This document shows positions 34,878 to 42,235 of a DNA stretch of 64,000 bases, piece by piece; within the stretch, counting starts at the first letter, position 1; every line of letters begins with the position of its first letter. Made by a program: the position numbers and the translations under genes. Below the pieces are notes generated by a model. It searched no databases. It was not told where the DNA came from and saw nothing but the letters and a program-made list of their open reading frames with translations. This DNA is from JBMOMT01 sp049324835 (GTDB lineage: Bacteria; Chloroflexota; Anaerolineae; CAYNKW01): NCBI GenBank assembly GCA_049324835.1, contig JBMOMT010000064.1:124001-188000 (forward strand), written 5' to 3'.

Positions 34878-34935
34878 ACCGCCGAGGCGCCGAGAAAAAC
34901 TAGAAAATTCTCTGTGTCCTCTGCGTCTCGGCGGT
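34878..34935. repeat. Palindromic intergenic repeat, copy C
   Basis: ACCGCCGAG (34878-34886) pairs with CTCGGCGGT (34927-34935); the right arm carries TCTGTGTCCTCTGCGTCTCG, like copy A at 13978-14002. It lies in the 194-base gap between the MarR gene and the ABC exporter genes; no separate promoter for the exporter was seen there. Confidence 0.55.
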
Positions 34936-35009
34936 GAAATAGATCATTGTTTGACCCGCTTGTAAAATCTGCAAACGTACCGTAAGCGCATAGATCGGTG
35001 CAAAAACCC

Positions 35010-36812
35010 ATGAATCATATTATCAGACTCGCCTCGTTTGTGAAACCCTATTGGCGGCGCGCCGTGGTGTCGCTGGTGCTGTTGACGGCCATCGTATTCA
35101 TGGATCTGGCCATCCCCCGCCTGATCCAACGCATCATCGACCAGGGCATCGCCGCCCACGACCAAGCCATCGTGCTCCAGACCTCGTTGTGGATGCTGGG
35201 CATCTCGGCGTTGAGCACAGTTTTCGCCGTGGGCAACAACGTCTTTTCCGTGCAGGTGGGCGAAAGTGTGGCCCGCGATCTGCGCGAGGTCCTGTTCGTA
35301 AAAATCCAGACCTTTTCCTACGGCAATCTCGACCACCAGAAAACCGGCCAGTTGATGGTCCGCCTCAGCAGCGACACCAGCGCCCTGCAACGCCTGACCC
35401 AGATCTCGTTACGCATTGGCACCCGCGCCCCGCTGATGATGATCGGCAGCCTGATCCTGATGATCAAGACCGCCCCCAGCCTGGCGTTGACCATGTTGCC
35501 CCTGCTGCTGGTGACGATGGGCGGCGTGGTGTTCTTTACCGTCAAAATGGAGCCCTTTTTCCGCTCGGTGCAACAACGGCTGGACCGGCTCAACAACGTC
35601 TTGCAGGAAAACATCGCCGGGGTGCGCCTGGTCAAGGCCTTTGTCCGCGCCGGGCACGAGGGCACTCGCTTTGAGCTGGCCAACGAAGCCCTCACCGACC
35701 ATTCGGTGCAGGTGATGCGTTTTATGGCCACCATGTCGCCAGCGCTGACGACCTTTGTCAACATCGGCATGGTCGTCGTCATCTGGGCCGGCGGCGCCCA
35801 GGCGGTGCGCGGCGAGCTGTCGGTGGGGCAGATCGTGGCCTTTACCAACTATTTGCTCACGACCATGACGCCGCTGATCATGATGACCCGCCTGGCCAAC
35901 GTCTGGGCCAACGGCATCGCCTCGGCGCGGCGCGTCAACGAGGTGCTGGACACCATTCCTGAAGTCCAGGACCTGCCCGGCGCGCCGACCCTGCCCGACG
36001 CGGCCCGGCCGCGGGTCGTCTTTGAGAACGTCAGCTTTCAGTACAACGGCAGCGGCAACGAGGCAGTGCTGGAGGGCATCGATCTGACCGCCGAGCCGGG
36101 CCAGACGGTCGCCATTCTGGGCGCCACCGGCGCCGGCAAATCGACGCTCATCAACCTCATCCCACGCTTTTACGACGTGGCCAGCGGGCGGGTGCTGATC
36201 GACGGCAGCGATATCCGCCACGTCCGGCAGGATTCGCTGCTGGCCCAGGTGGGCCTGGTGCCCCAGGAGACGATCCTCTTTTCCGGGTCGGTACGCGACA
36301 ACATCCGCTACGGCCGTCCGGAGGCCAGCGACGAGGAGATCATCGCCGTCGCCCAGGCCGCCCAGGCCCACGACTTTATCCTGGAGCTGCCCCACGGTTA
36401 CGATACCCACGTCGAGGAGCGCGGCGTCAACCTGTCGGGCGGGCAAAAGCAACGGCTGGCCATCGCCCGGGCGTTACTCACCCGGCCCAAGATCCTGATC
36501 CTGGACGACAGCACCAGCTCGGTGGACGTGGAAACCGAGACCAGGCTCCAGGATGCGTTGGAGGCGCTGCGGCGCGATCAGACCACTCCTTCGACCCTGC
36601 CCAGGACAAGTTTTGTCGTGGCCCAACGCATCAGCACCGTGCTCAAGGCCGACAAGATCGTCGTCCTCGACCGGGGACGCATCGCCGCCCAGGGCACCCA
36701 CCAGGAGTTGATGCAGTCCAGCCCCATCTACCAGGAAATTTACGATTCACAACTGGGCAACGGCGCGCACCTGGACAAAGCAGTGACAGGCGACGAGGAG
36801 GCGTGGGCATGA
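35010..36812 (+). CDS. ABC exporter half-transporter A (degenerate ATPase site)
   Basis: 600-residue half-transporter with six membrane helices (1-310) and a C-terminal ATPase. It has Walker A GATGAGKST, signature LSGGQKQRLAIARALL and Walker B ILILDDSTSSVD, in which Asp replaces the catalytic Glu. Such a change marks the non-catalytic partner of heterodimeric multidrug exporters (TM287/288, BmrCD type). ATG 35010 is assumed; GTG 34998 would add four residues, and neither has a strong Shine-Dalgarno. It overlaps half-transporter B by four bases. With the MarR regulator upstream, drug or lipid export is likely. Confidence 0.92.
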   Translation: MNHIIRLASFVKPYWRRAVVSLVLLTAIVFMDLAIPRLIQRIIDQGIAAHDQAIVLQTSLWMLGISALSTVFAVGNNVFSVQVGESVARDLREVLFVKIQTFSYGNLDHQKTGQLMVRLSSDTSALQRLTQISLRIGTRAPLMMIGSLILMIKTAPSLALTMLPLLLVTMGGVVFFTVKMEPFFRSVQQRLDRLNNVLQENIAGVRLVKAFVRAGHEGTRFELANEALTDHSVQVMRFMATMSPALTTFVNIGMVVVIWAGGAQAVRGELSVGQIVAFTNYLLTTMTPLIMMTRLANVWANGIASARRVNEVLDTIPEVQDLPGAPTLPDAARPRVVFENVSFQYNGSGNEAVLEGIDLTAEPGQTVAILGATGAGKSTLINLIPRFYDVASGRVLIDGSDIRHVRQDSLLAQVGLVPQETILFSGSVRDNIRYGRPEASDEEIIAVAQAAQAHDFILELPHGYDTHVEERGVNLSGGQKQRLAIARALLTRPKILILDDSTSSVDVETETRLQDALEALRRDQTTPSTLPRTSFVVAQRISTVLKADKIVVLDRGRIAAQGTHQELMQSSPIYQEIYDSQLGNGAHLDKAVTGDEEAWA

Positions 36813-38641
36813 GCTACCAACCCTCAGACCAGAGCCGCAGTGACATTCGCCAGGTGCTGGGCCATCGCCGACCGGGCAATCCGGGCAAAATCGAAAAGGC
36901 CAGAAACCCCAGACGCACGCTGGCCCGCCTGCTGCCCTATCTCGGCGCCTTCAAAGCGGCCTTGGGCCTGGTGTTCGTCCTGGTGATCCTTTACACGCTG
37001 CTGGGCTTAATCGGCCCCTATCTGATGGGCGTGGCCATCGACCGTTTCATCAGCACCAAACAACTGGGCGGCCTGCCGCCGCTGGCGCTGTGGATGCTGG
37101 TCGCCTACCTGCTGACCAATCTCTTTCAGGCCGCCGCCGACTGGATCATGGCCGATGTCTCGCAGCGGGCGCTCAAAGAGATGCGCCGCGAGCTGTTCGA
37201 GCATCTACAAAGCCTGTCGCTCAGCTTTTTCGACCGCAACCCGGCCGGCGAGCTGATGAGCCGCCTGACCAACGACATCGACGCCATCAACCAGGCCGTG
37301 TCGCAGAACGTCACCTCGCTGTTTGCCAGTGTGCTGTCGATGGCCGGCATTCTGGCGGCCATGTTTGTGCTCAACGTGTGGCTGGCGCTGGCTTCGCTGC
37401 TGGTGATGCCGATCATGTTCTGGTTTACCAATTTCGTGGCCCGCTACACGCGTCGAGGCTTTCGGCGGCTGCAAAAACATCTGGGTGAACTGAACAGCGT
37501 GATGGAGGAATCGATCAGCGGCCAGAAGGTGGTCAAGGCCTTTCGCCGCAACGAGTCGGCCATGGAGAGCTTCCGCCGCCAAAACAAAGAAGTCTTCCGG
37601 GCAGGGGTCTATGCCAACAGTTACGCCCTGTTGCTGATGCCGATCACCAACGTGCTGGGCAACTTTTTCGTCATCGTGCTGGCCGGCTTTGGCGGCTGGC
37701 TGGCGCTGCAAGGGCTGGTGAGCGTGGGCATCATCGCCACGTTTATCAGCTACGGCCAGCGATTCATCCAGCCGTTGCGCCAACTGGCCAACATGTACAA
37801 CTCGATCCAGGCGGCGCTGGCCGGCGCCGAGCGAGTGTTCGATATTCTCGACACGCAACCCGAGGTGTTGGACGCGCCCGACGCCGCGCCGCTGGAGACG
37901 TTGCAGGGCGATGTGCGCTTTGAGGCGGTGAATTTCGGCTACCGGCCCGACACGCCGGTCATCAAGGGCATGAGCCTGGAGGCTCGCGCCGGGCAGACGG
38001 TCGCCCTGGTGGGGCCGACCGGGGCGGGCAAGACGACGATCATCAACCTGCTGACCCGCTTTTACGAGGTGGATGGCGGGCGCATCACCATCGACGGCGC
38101 GGACATTCGCCAGCTCAAAAAGGCCGATCTGCGCCGCCAGCTCGGCCTGGTCTTGCAGGACACCTTTTTGTTTTCCGACTCGGTGCTGGAGAATATCCGC
38201 TACGGGCGGCTGGACGCCAGCGACCAGGAGTGTATCCAGGCCGCCCGCCTGGCCGACGCCGACCATTTCATTCGCCAGTTGCCTCAGGGCTACCAGACCC
38301 AGCTCTCGGAACGGGCCAGCAACCTGAGCCAGGGCCAGCGGCAGCTTTTGGCCATCGCCCGCGCCATCCTGGCCGATCCCGGCATCCTGATCCTGGACGA
38401 GGCCACCAGCAGCGTGGACACCCGCACCGAGGCCCGCATCCAGAAATCGCTGTTACGCCTGATGGCCGGGCGAACCAGTTTCGTCATCGCCCACCGCCTG
38501 AGCACCATCCGCGACGCCGACCAGATCATGGTCATCGACAACGGCGAGATCGTCGAGCAGGGGACACACCAGGAATTGTTGGAGCGGCGGGGATTCTTTT
38601 ATCACCTGTACGTCAGCCAGTTCAAAGGAAAGGCCTTATAA
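36809..38641 (+). CDS. ABC exporter half-transporter B (catalytic ATPase site)
   Basis: 610-residue half-transporter. After a polar N-terminal tail of about 45 residues come six membrane helices and an ATPase with Walker A GPTGAGKTT, Walker B ILILDEATSSVD with the catalytic Glu present, and an altered signature LSQGQRQLLAIARAI. Together with subunit A this gives one normal site (B Walker motifs plus A LSGGQ) and one degenerate site (A Asp plus B LSQGQ), a consistent asymmetric heterodimer. ATG 36809 overlaps the upstream stop and has GAGGAGG upstream. Likely role: multidrug or lipid efflux. Confidence 0.93.
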   Translation: MSYQPSDQSRSDIRQVLGHRRPGNPGKIEKARNPRRTLARLLPYLGAFKAALGLVFVLVILYTLLGLIGPYLMGVAIDRFISTKQLGGLPPLALWMLVAYLLTNLFQAAADWIMADVSQRALKEMRRELFEHLQSLSLSFFDRNPAGELMSRLTNDIDAINQAVSQNVTSLFASVLSMAGILAAMFVLNVWLALASLLVMPIMFWFTNFVARYTRRGFRRLQKHLGELNSVMEESISGQKVVKAFRRNESAMESFRRQNKEVFRAGVYANSYALLLMPITNVLGNFFVIVLAGFGGWLALQGLVSVGIIATFISYGQRFIQPLRQLANMYNSIQAALAGAERVFDILDTQPEVLDAPDAAPLETLQGDVRFEAVNFGYRPDTPVIKGMSLEARAGQTVALVGPTGAGKTTIINLLTRFYEVDGGRITIDGADIRQLKKADLRRQLGLVLQDTFLFSDSVLENIRYGRLDASDQECIQAARLADADHFIRQLPQGYQTQLSERASNLSQGQRQLLAIARAILADPGILILDEATSSVDTRTEARIQKSLLRLMAGRTSFVIAHRLSTIRDADQIMVIDNGEIVEQGTHQELLERRGFFYHLYVSQFKGKAL

Positions 38642-38679
38642 ATCCACCAAGGACCTGTAAAAGAATAACTTCCGTCCCT

Positions 38680-38755
38680 GTCATTCTGAGCGCCTACAAG
38701 GGCGCGAAGAATCCCGTTTGAGTAGAACGAGACCCTTCGCTTTGCTCAGGGTGAC
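38680..38755. repeat. Palindromic intergenic repeat (GTCATTCTGAGC type)
   Basis: GTCATTCTGAGCG (38680-38692) faces GCTCAGGGTGAC (38744-38755) as imperfect inverted arms with inner GAAGAATC/GACCCTTC arms. I recall similar GTCATTCTGAGCG strings as scattered intergenic repeats in many environmental bacteria. Part of the 323-base gene-free stretch 38642-38964. Confidence 0.5.
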
Positions 38756-38795
38756 GCGGGAATTTGTATTTTTACGGATCCTAACCTGCAGAGAG

Positions 38796-38886
38796 CCTCC
38801 CGCAGGTTCAGTCAGGGTGAGCCGCATCCCAAGCAGGGTCGCCAAACAGAGGAAGGCAACTTGGGCGCACCGAAACCTGCGGGAGG
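38796..38886. repeat. Inverted-repeat element with 13-bp perfect arms
   Basis: CCTCCCGCAGGTT (38796-38808) and AACCTGCGGGAGG (38874-38886) bound a 91-base segment with no coding potential. The arm core CCTGCGGGAG also occurs in the inverted ends of the MITE at 54733-54871, so a relationship is possible. Confidence 0.5.
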
Positions 38887-38926
38887 ATAAAAACCCAAAT
38901 GAAATGCACTCACTGCGGACTGAGGT

Positions 38927-38955
38927 TTGACACCCTTCAGGGTCTGTGTTATACT
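38927..38955 (+). promoter_or_regulatory. Promoter of tRNA-Lys
   Basis: -35 TTGACA (38927-38932), 17-base spacer, -10 TATACT (38950-38955) preceded by TGT (extended -10). The predicted start is a few bases before the tRNA 5' end. Confidence 0.8.
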
Positions 38956-38964
38956 TGAAAGCGT

Positions 38965-39038
38965 GGGCCGTTAGCTCAGCCAGGCAGAGCAACTGCCTTT
39001 TAAGCAGTGGGTCGCAGGTTCGAATCCTGCACGGCTCA
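38965..39038 (+). tRNA. tRNA-Lys (anticodon TTT)
   Basis: A complete cloverleaf of 74 bases: acceptor GGGCCGT / ACGGCTC with one G-T pair, D-arm GCTC/GAGC, anticodon arm ACTGC/GCAGT with loop CTTTTAA (anticodon TTT at 38999-39001), variable loop GGGTC, T-arm GCAGG/CCTGC with TTCGAAT, discriminator A. CCA is not encoded. Confidence 0.97.
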
Positions 39039-39067
39039 CTTGGAGGCGGGTTCCGCTGACAAGTAAG

Positions 39068-39102
39068 AACTCCCACCTTCCAAAGGTGGGAGTTTCCGTT
39101 TT
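39068..39102 (+). terminator. Terminator after tRNA-Lys
   Basis: AACTCCCACCTT (39068-39079) pairs perfectly with AAGGTGGGAGTT (39083-39094) over a three-base loop, followed by TCCGTTTT. It lies 30 bases after the tRNA. Confidence 0.85.
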
Positions 39103-39334
39103 GTGCCAAGAGATCATCCCAGTCAAGGATGCTGCGAGGAAATACGGCATTCCCGTCGAGGCGTTAACACGACTGGTGCACGATGGTATTATCAAACTGG
39201 CTCGCATTTGGCAGAGAGGCGGTGTAATCACCGTTTCGGCGCCCCCCCCGACGACCGCCTGGCTCAACGCGCTGCTCGTGGCGCTGTCGCATCATCACTC
39301 ACCCGACGAAGAGCAGGCTCTCTACCAGATTTGA
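39101..39334 (+). CDS. Small possible helix-turn-helix protein
   Basis: A reading frame of 77 codons from a TTG just after the tRNA terminator. The part IPVKDAARKYGIPVEALTRL then VHDGIIK looks like an excisionase/MerR-like DNA-binding helix-turn-helix, followed by a Trp/His-containing tail without known features. A start further upstream would lie inside the terminator, and no good Shine-Dalgarno is visible, so expression is doubtful. It may be a remnant of an integrated element next to the tRNA gene, or simply a decayed regulator. Its stop overlaps the -35 box of the PadR promoter. Confidence 0.35.
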   Translation: MCQEIIPVKDAARKYGIPVEALTRLVHDGIIKLARIWQRGGVITVSAPPPTTAWLNALLVALSHHHSPDEEQALYQI

Positions 39335-39358
39335 CATCCACTCGATTTCGGGTATAAT
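39331..39358 (+). promoter_or_regulatory. Consensus promoter of padR-MFS
   Basis: Perfect -35 TTGACA (39331-39336) and perfect -10 TATAAT (39353-39358), 16-base spacer, 30 bases before the PadR ATG. Confidence 0.85.
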
Positions 39359-39372
39359 ATCGCCAATCGATA
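39358..39372 (+). promoter_or_regulatory. Probable PadR operator
   Basis: The inverted repeat TATCG-CCAAT-CGATA overlaps the -10 and the expected transcription start of the PadR gene, as expected for an autorepressor site. Confidence 0.5.
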
Positions 39373-39387
39373 ACGGGAGGCAATAAT

Positions 39388-39690
39388 ATGATGTTGCGTG
39401 AATTCTTTTTGGGGTTTATCAAGATCCACATCCTGCACCACGCCGCCGAGGAGCCGGTCTATGGGCTGGAGTTGATCGAGGAGCTGGCCCGCCACGGCTA
39501 CGACCTGAGTCCAGGCACGCTCTACCCCACCCTGCACCGCCTCCACACGCAGGGCTACCTGGCCAACGAGAGCCGCACCGTCGGCGGGCGGCGGCGCAAA
39601 TACTATGCCATCACCGACAAGGGCCGGGCCGCCCTGGCCGAAGCCCGGCTCAAGATCGCCGAGCTGGTCGGCGAAGTGCTGGAGGGGTGA
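39388..39690 (+). CDS. PadR-family transcriptional regulator
   Basis: 100-residue PadR protein. The winged helix includes EPVYGLELIEELARHGYDLS, then PGTLYPTLHRLHTQGYL and the wing GGRRRKYYAITDKGRAAL, followed by a short C-terminal helix. It is a short (subfamily-2 like) PadR regulator that usually represses an exporter. ATG 39388 follows CGGGAGG. It lies one base ahead of the MFS gene start, with its own consensus promoter and palindromic operator, so it probably controls that exporter in response to its substrate. Confidence 0.92.
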   Translation: MMLREFFLGFIKIHILHHAAEEPVYGLELIEELARHGYDLSPGTLYPTLHRLHTQGYLANESRTVGGRRRKYYAITDKGRAALAEARLKIAELVGEVLEG

Positions 39691-39691
39691 C

Positions 39692-40921
39692 GTGGAACGC
39701 TACGAACGCAAGATCAAGGCCGGCTGGCGCTCGCTGCCACGCAACGTCTGGGCGGTCAGCCTGACCAGCTTTTTCATGGATATCTCTAGCGAGATGGTGG
39801 TCAACATCCTGCCCCTGTTCCTGAGCAACGTGCTGGGCGTGGGCGCGGGTCTCATCGGCCTGATCGAGGGCATCGCCGAGGCGACGGCCAGCCTGCTCAA
39901 GGTCTTTTCCGGCTGGTTGTCGGATCGTTTGGGGGCGCGCAAGTGGCCGGCGGTGGCCGGTTATGCCATCTCGGCGCTGAGCAAACCTTTTTTCTACTTT
40001 GCCAACGTCTGGACGACGGTGGCCGCCGTGCGCTGGGCCGACCGGGTGGGCAAGGGGGTGCGCACCGCGCCCCGCGACGCGCTGGTGGCCGACAGCATCG
40101 ACGAGAGCCAGCGCGGGCTGGCCTTTGGTTTTCACCGCGCGGCCGACACAGGCGGCGCGGTGGTGGGCCTGCTGATCGCCCTGGGTGTGGTCTGGGCGGC
40201 CCAGTCGGCCGCGGTGGAGCTGGGGCGAGGTGCTTTTCAGGTCGTCGTGCTGGTCAGCCTGATTCCAGCAGCGCTGGCCGTGATCTCGCTGGCCGTGGGC
40301 GCGAAGGAGGTGCCCGTCAGCGGCAGGCGTGAGCGGCCGACCATCACCTTCCGCGGGCTGGGCCGGCCGTTCCTGGTGTTTATGCTCATCGTCGGCCTGT
40401 TCGACCTGGGTAACTCGTCGGATGCCTTTCTGGTACTGCGCGCCCAGGAGCGGGGGTTGAGCGTGGTGGGCATCCTGGGCATGTTGATCACCTTCAACCT
40501 GGTCTACAGCCTGGTCTCCACGCCCGCCGGCTCGCTGTCCGACCGGGTGGGGCGGCGGGTGGTCATCGTTGGCGGCTGGCTGGCCTACGCGGCCCTCTAC
40601 CTGGGCTTTGGCCTGGCCGGCGCGGGTTGGCAGATGTGGCTGCTGTACGCGCTGTACGGCGTGTACTATGGCCTGGCCTACGGCACGGCCAAGGCCCTGG
40701 TGGCCGATCTGGTGCCGGCCGGGCTGCGCGGCACGGCCTACGGCACCTACAACGCCACCCTGGGCCTGATCGATTTTCCGGCGTCGCTCATCGCCGGGCT
40801 GCTGTGGCAAAAGGTCGCCCCGTCGGCGCCTTTCTTTTTCGGCGCAGCGCTGGCTCTGGCCGCCGCTGTGTTGATGCTGCTGTGGAAACCGCCCGTTGGG
40901 ACGCAGATAACCTCGTCGTAG
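39692..40921 (+). CDS. MFS transporter
   Basis: 409-residue major facilitator superfamily protein with about 12 membrane helices. The loop 2-3 motif is seen as FSGWLSDRLGARK and its counterpart after helix 8 as GSLSDRVGRRVV. ADRVGKGVRTAPRDALVADS is typical of a bacterial MFS group often found beside PadR or ArsR regulators. GTG 39692 follows GGAGGGG and the PadR stop directly; open sequence upstream in this frame overlaps padR. Probable drug or metal-complex exporter; the substrate is unknown. Confidence 0.88.
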   Translation: MERYERKIKAGWRSLPRNVWAVSLTSFFMDISSEMVVNILPLFLSNVLGVGAGLIGLIEGIAEATASLLKVFSGWLSDRLGARKWPAVAGYAISALSKPFFYFANVWTTVAAVRWADRVGKGVRTAPRDALVADSIDESQRGLAFGFHRAADTGGAVVGLLIALGVVWAAQSAAVELGRGAFQVVVLVSLIPAALAVISLAVGAKEVPVSGRRERPTITFRGLGRPFLVFMLIVGLFDLGNSSDAFLVLRAQERGLSVVGILGMLITFNLVYSLVSTPAGSLSDRVGRRVVIVGGWLAYAALYLGFGLAGAGWQMWLLYALYGVYYGLAYGTAKALVADLVPAGLRGTAYGTYNATLGLIDFPASLIAGLLWQKVAPSAPFFFGAALALAAAVLMLLWKPPVGTQITSS

Positions 40922-40944
40922 ACGTTATCCACTGGGCGTGCAGG

Positions 40945-40964
40945 GTCCGGCCCTGCTGCCGGAC
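40945..40964. other. Hairpin in the gap between convergent MFS and thioredoxin genes
   Basis: The 189-base gap holds GTCCGGC-CCTGCT-GCCGGAC, a perfect 7-bp stem, without a T run on either strand. Nothing else was recognised in the gap. Confidence 0.4.
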
Positions 40965-41110
40965 ACGGTTCAGATCAGCCCGGCCCGGATTCCGATAAAC
41001 AGCCGGAACAGACGAAAAGCGCGTTCCCCGGAGCCTGGTCGACAATCCACGTTCCAACAAGCCGCTTCCAGGCTTTCCGGGCTCGTCGAGCGCAGCCGGA
41101 CCTGCCAGCC

Positions 41111-41377
41111 CTATTCCATGCCCGCCTCGCGCAGAGCGCCCACCAGGCTGTTCTTACTCGGCGCCAGCCCCACGAACTTGACCAGGTCGCCGATGACCAT
41201 CGCCGGGGCGTTGGTGATGGCATATTCCTCCCACTCGGGGTCGCCCGGCCCGGTGTGATAGACGATCTCGACCTGGTCGCCATAGTCGGCCTCGATCTCT
41301 TTCAACAGCCGCTTGACCGCCACGCCGCCAGAGCAGGGCGGGATCGACACAAAGGCTTCGATCCTTACTTTAGACAT
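41111..41377 (-). CDS. Mini-thioredoxin-like protein 4 (single Cys, PPCSGG)
   Basis: 88-residue thioredoxin-fold protein, fourth of four tandem copies. The usual CxxC is reduced to Cys15 in IPPCSGGVAV; the cis-Pro region NAPAMVIGDLVKFVGLAP and the SKNSLVGALREAG tail match its siblings. With one Cys it cannot act as a normal dithiol reductase; it may bind a metal or be a mixed-disulphide (monothiol) partner. ATG 41377 overlaps the end of copy 3 by 13 bases. Confidence 0.75.
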   Translation of the reverse strand: MSKVRIEAFVSIPPCSGGVAVKRLLKEIEADYGDQVEIVYHTGPGDPEWEEYAITNAPAMVIGDLVKFVGLAPSKNSLVGALREAGME

Positions 41378-41634
41378 AGTCCACCTTCCCGCAGTGCATT
41401 GTTCAGTGTTGCTTCGCTGGGGCACATGCCCTCGATGCGGATGGAACCGTTCACGACGGCGGCCGGCACGCAGAAAAGCCTGTACGCCTCGAACCTGGCC
41501 ATGGCCTCCTGCCCCTGGAGCACCACCATCTCCAGTTCGCCCGGATACCTGGCCGCGACCTTTTCTGCCAGCTCGATGAGGGCGACGCAGCCCGGGCAGG
41601 GCGGATCACCCGTAAAGATCTCCAACTTGACCAT
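41365..41634 (-). CDS. Mini-thioredoxin-like protein 3 (CPGC)
   Basis: 89 residues, thioredoxin fold without the N-terminal extension of classical thioredoxin. The active site PPCPGC has Cys13 and Cys16; the cis-Pro is in FCVPAAVVNG with a further Cys just before it, and another Cys in GMCPSEATL. ATG 41634 follows GGGAGG. It sits two bases after copy 2 and overlaps copy 4, within the ArsR-permease operon. Likely a dithiol reductase for the metal(loid) system. Confidence 0.82.
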   Translation of the reverse strand: MVKLEIFTGDPPCPGCVALIELAEKVAARYPGELEMVVLQGQEAMARFEAYRLFCVPAAVVNGSIRIEGMCPSEATLNNALREGGLCLK

Positions 41635-41636
41635 GC

Positions 41637-41894
41637 TCAACCTCCCAAATGCTTTTCGATGATGGGAGCGAGTTGGGACGCCGGCAGAACCCTGCCTGTG
41701 GCCACCACCTCCTCGCCGACGACAATGACCGGCGTGATCATCAGCCCGTACTGCTGAGCCTCAGAACCCAGGGCGTCGAGATGCACCACTTTGATCTGCC
41801 CTGGAAACTGTTCCGCCGCCTTGAGCGCCTCACGCTCGGCCCGCTTGCAGTTGGCGCACGGCGGCGTGGTGCCAAAGACCTTGATCTGTAACAA
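41637..41894 (-). CDS. Mini-thioredoxin-like protein 2 (CANC)
   Basis: 85 residues. Active site PPCANC with Cys13 and Cys16; cis-Pro in LMITPVIVVGEEVVATGRVL. Same small thioredoxin family (MTH895/glutaredoxin-like) as its neighbours. No in-frame ATG gives the whole fold, so TTG 41894 is used, with GGAG upstream. It lies 25 bases after copy 1. Confidence 0.8.
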   Translation of the reverse strand: MLQIKVFGTTPPCANCKRAEREALKAAEQFPGQIKVVHLDALGSEAQQYGLMITPVIVVGEEVVATGRVLPASQLAPIIEKHLGG

Positions 41895-41919
41895 ACCTCA
41901 TCTCCTCTCTCCTGTTGGA

Positions 41920-42171
41920 TTACTCGACTTTTGACAGAGCGGTGGCGATCATGCTCGTAACCTCGGCCTTGGTCGGCACTCGCCCCGAGCTGACCACCTT
42001 TTCGTCGATGACCAGCGCTGGCGTGCTCACGATATCGTAGGCCACGATCTTTTTTATGTCGGTCACCTTGCTGAGCGTGGCCTCGACGCCCATTTCGACC
42101 AACGCCTCGCGCGCGATTTTTTCGAGCCGTTGACAGTTGGGGCAACCCGGCCCCAGCACCTTGATGTCCAT
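41920..42171 (-). CDS. Mini-thioredoxin-like protein 1 (CPNC)
   Basis: 83 residues, MTH895-type thioredoxin: VLGPGCPNCQRLEKIAREAL with Cys10 and Cys13, and cis-Pro in YDIVSTPALVIDEKVVSSGR. Proteins of this type are often encoded next to ArsP/DUF318 permeases. ATG 42171 follows GAGGAGG. First of the four thioredoxin genes, 64 bases after the permease gene. Confidence 0.87.
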   Translation of the reverse strand: MDIKVLGPGCPNCQRLEKIAREALVEMGVEATLSKVTDIKKIVAYDIVSTPALVIDEKVVSSGRVPTKAEVTSMIATALSKVE

Positions 42172-42235
42172 TGTGCCGTCCTCCTCTTGTTCTTTCCGAG
42201 ATGTGATCGGCCATATCCGGCCAGCCAGATTCAAC

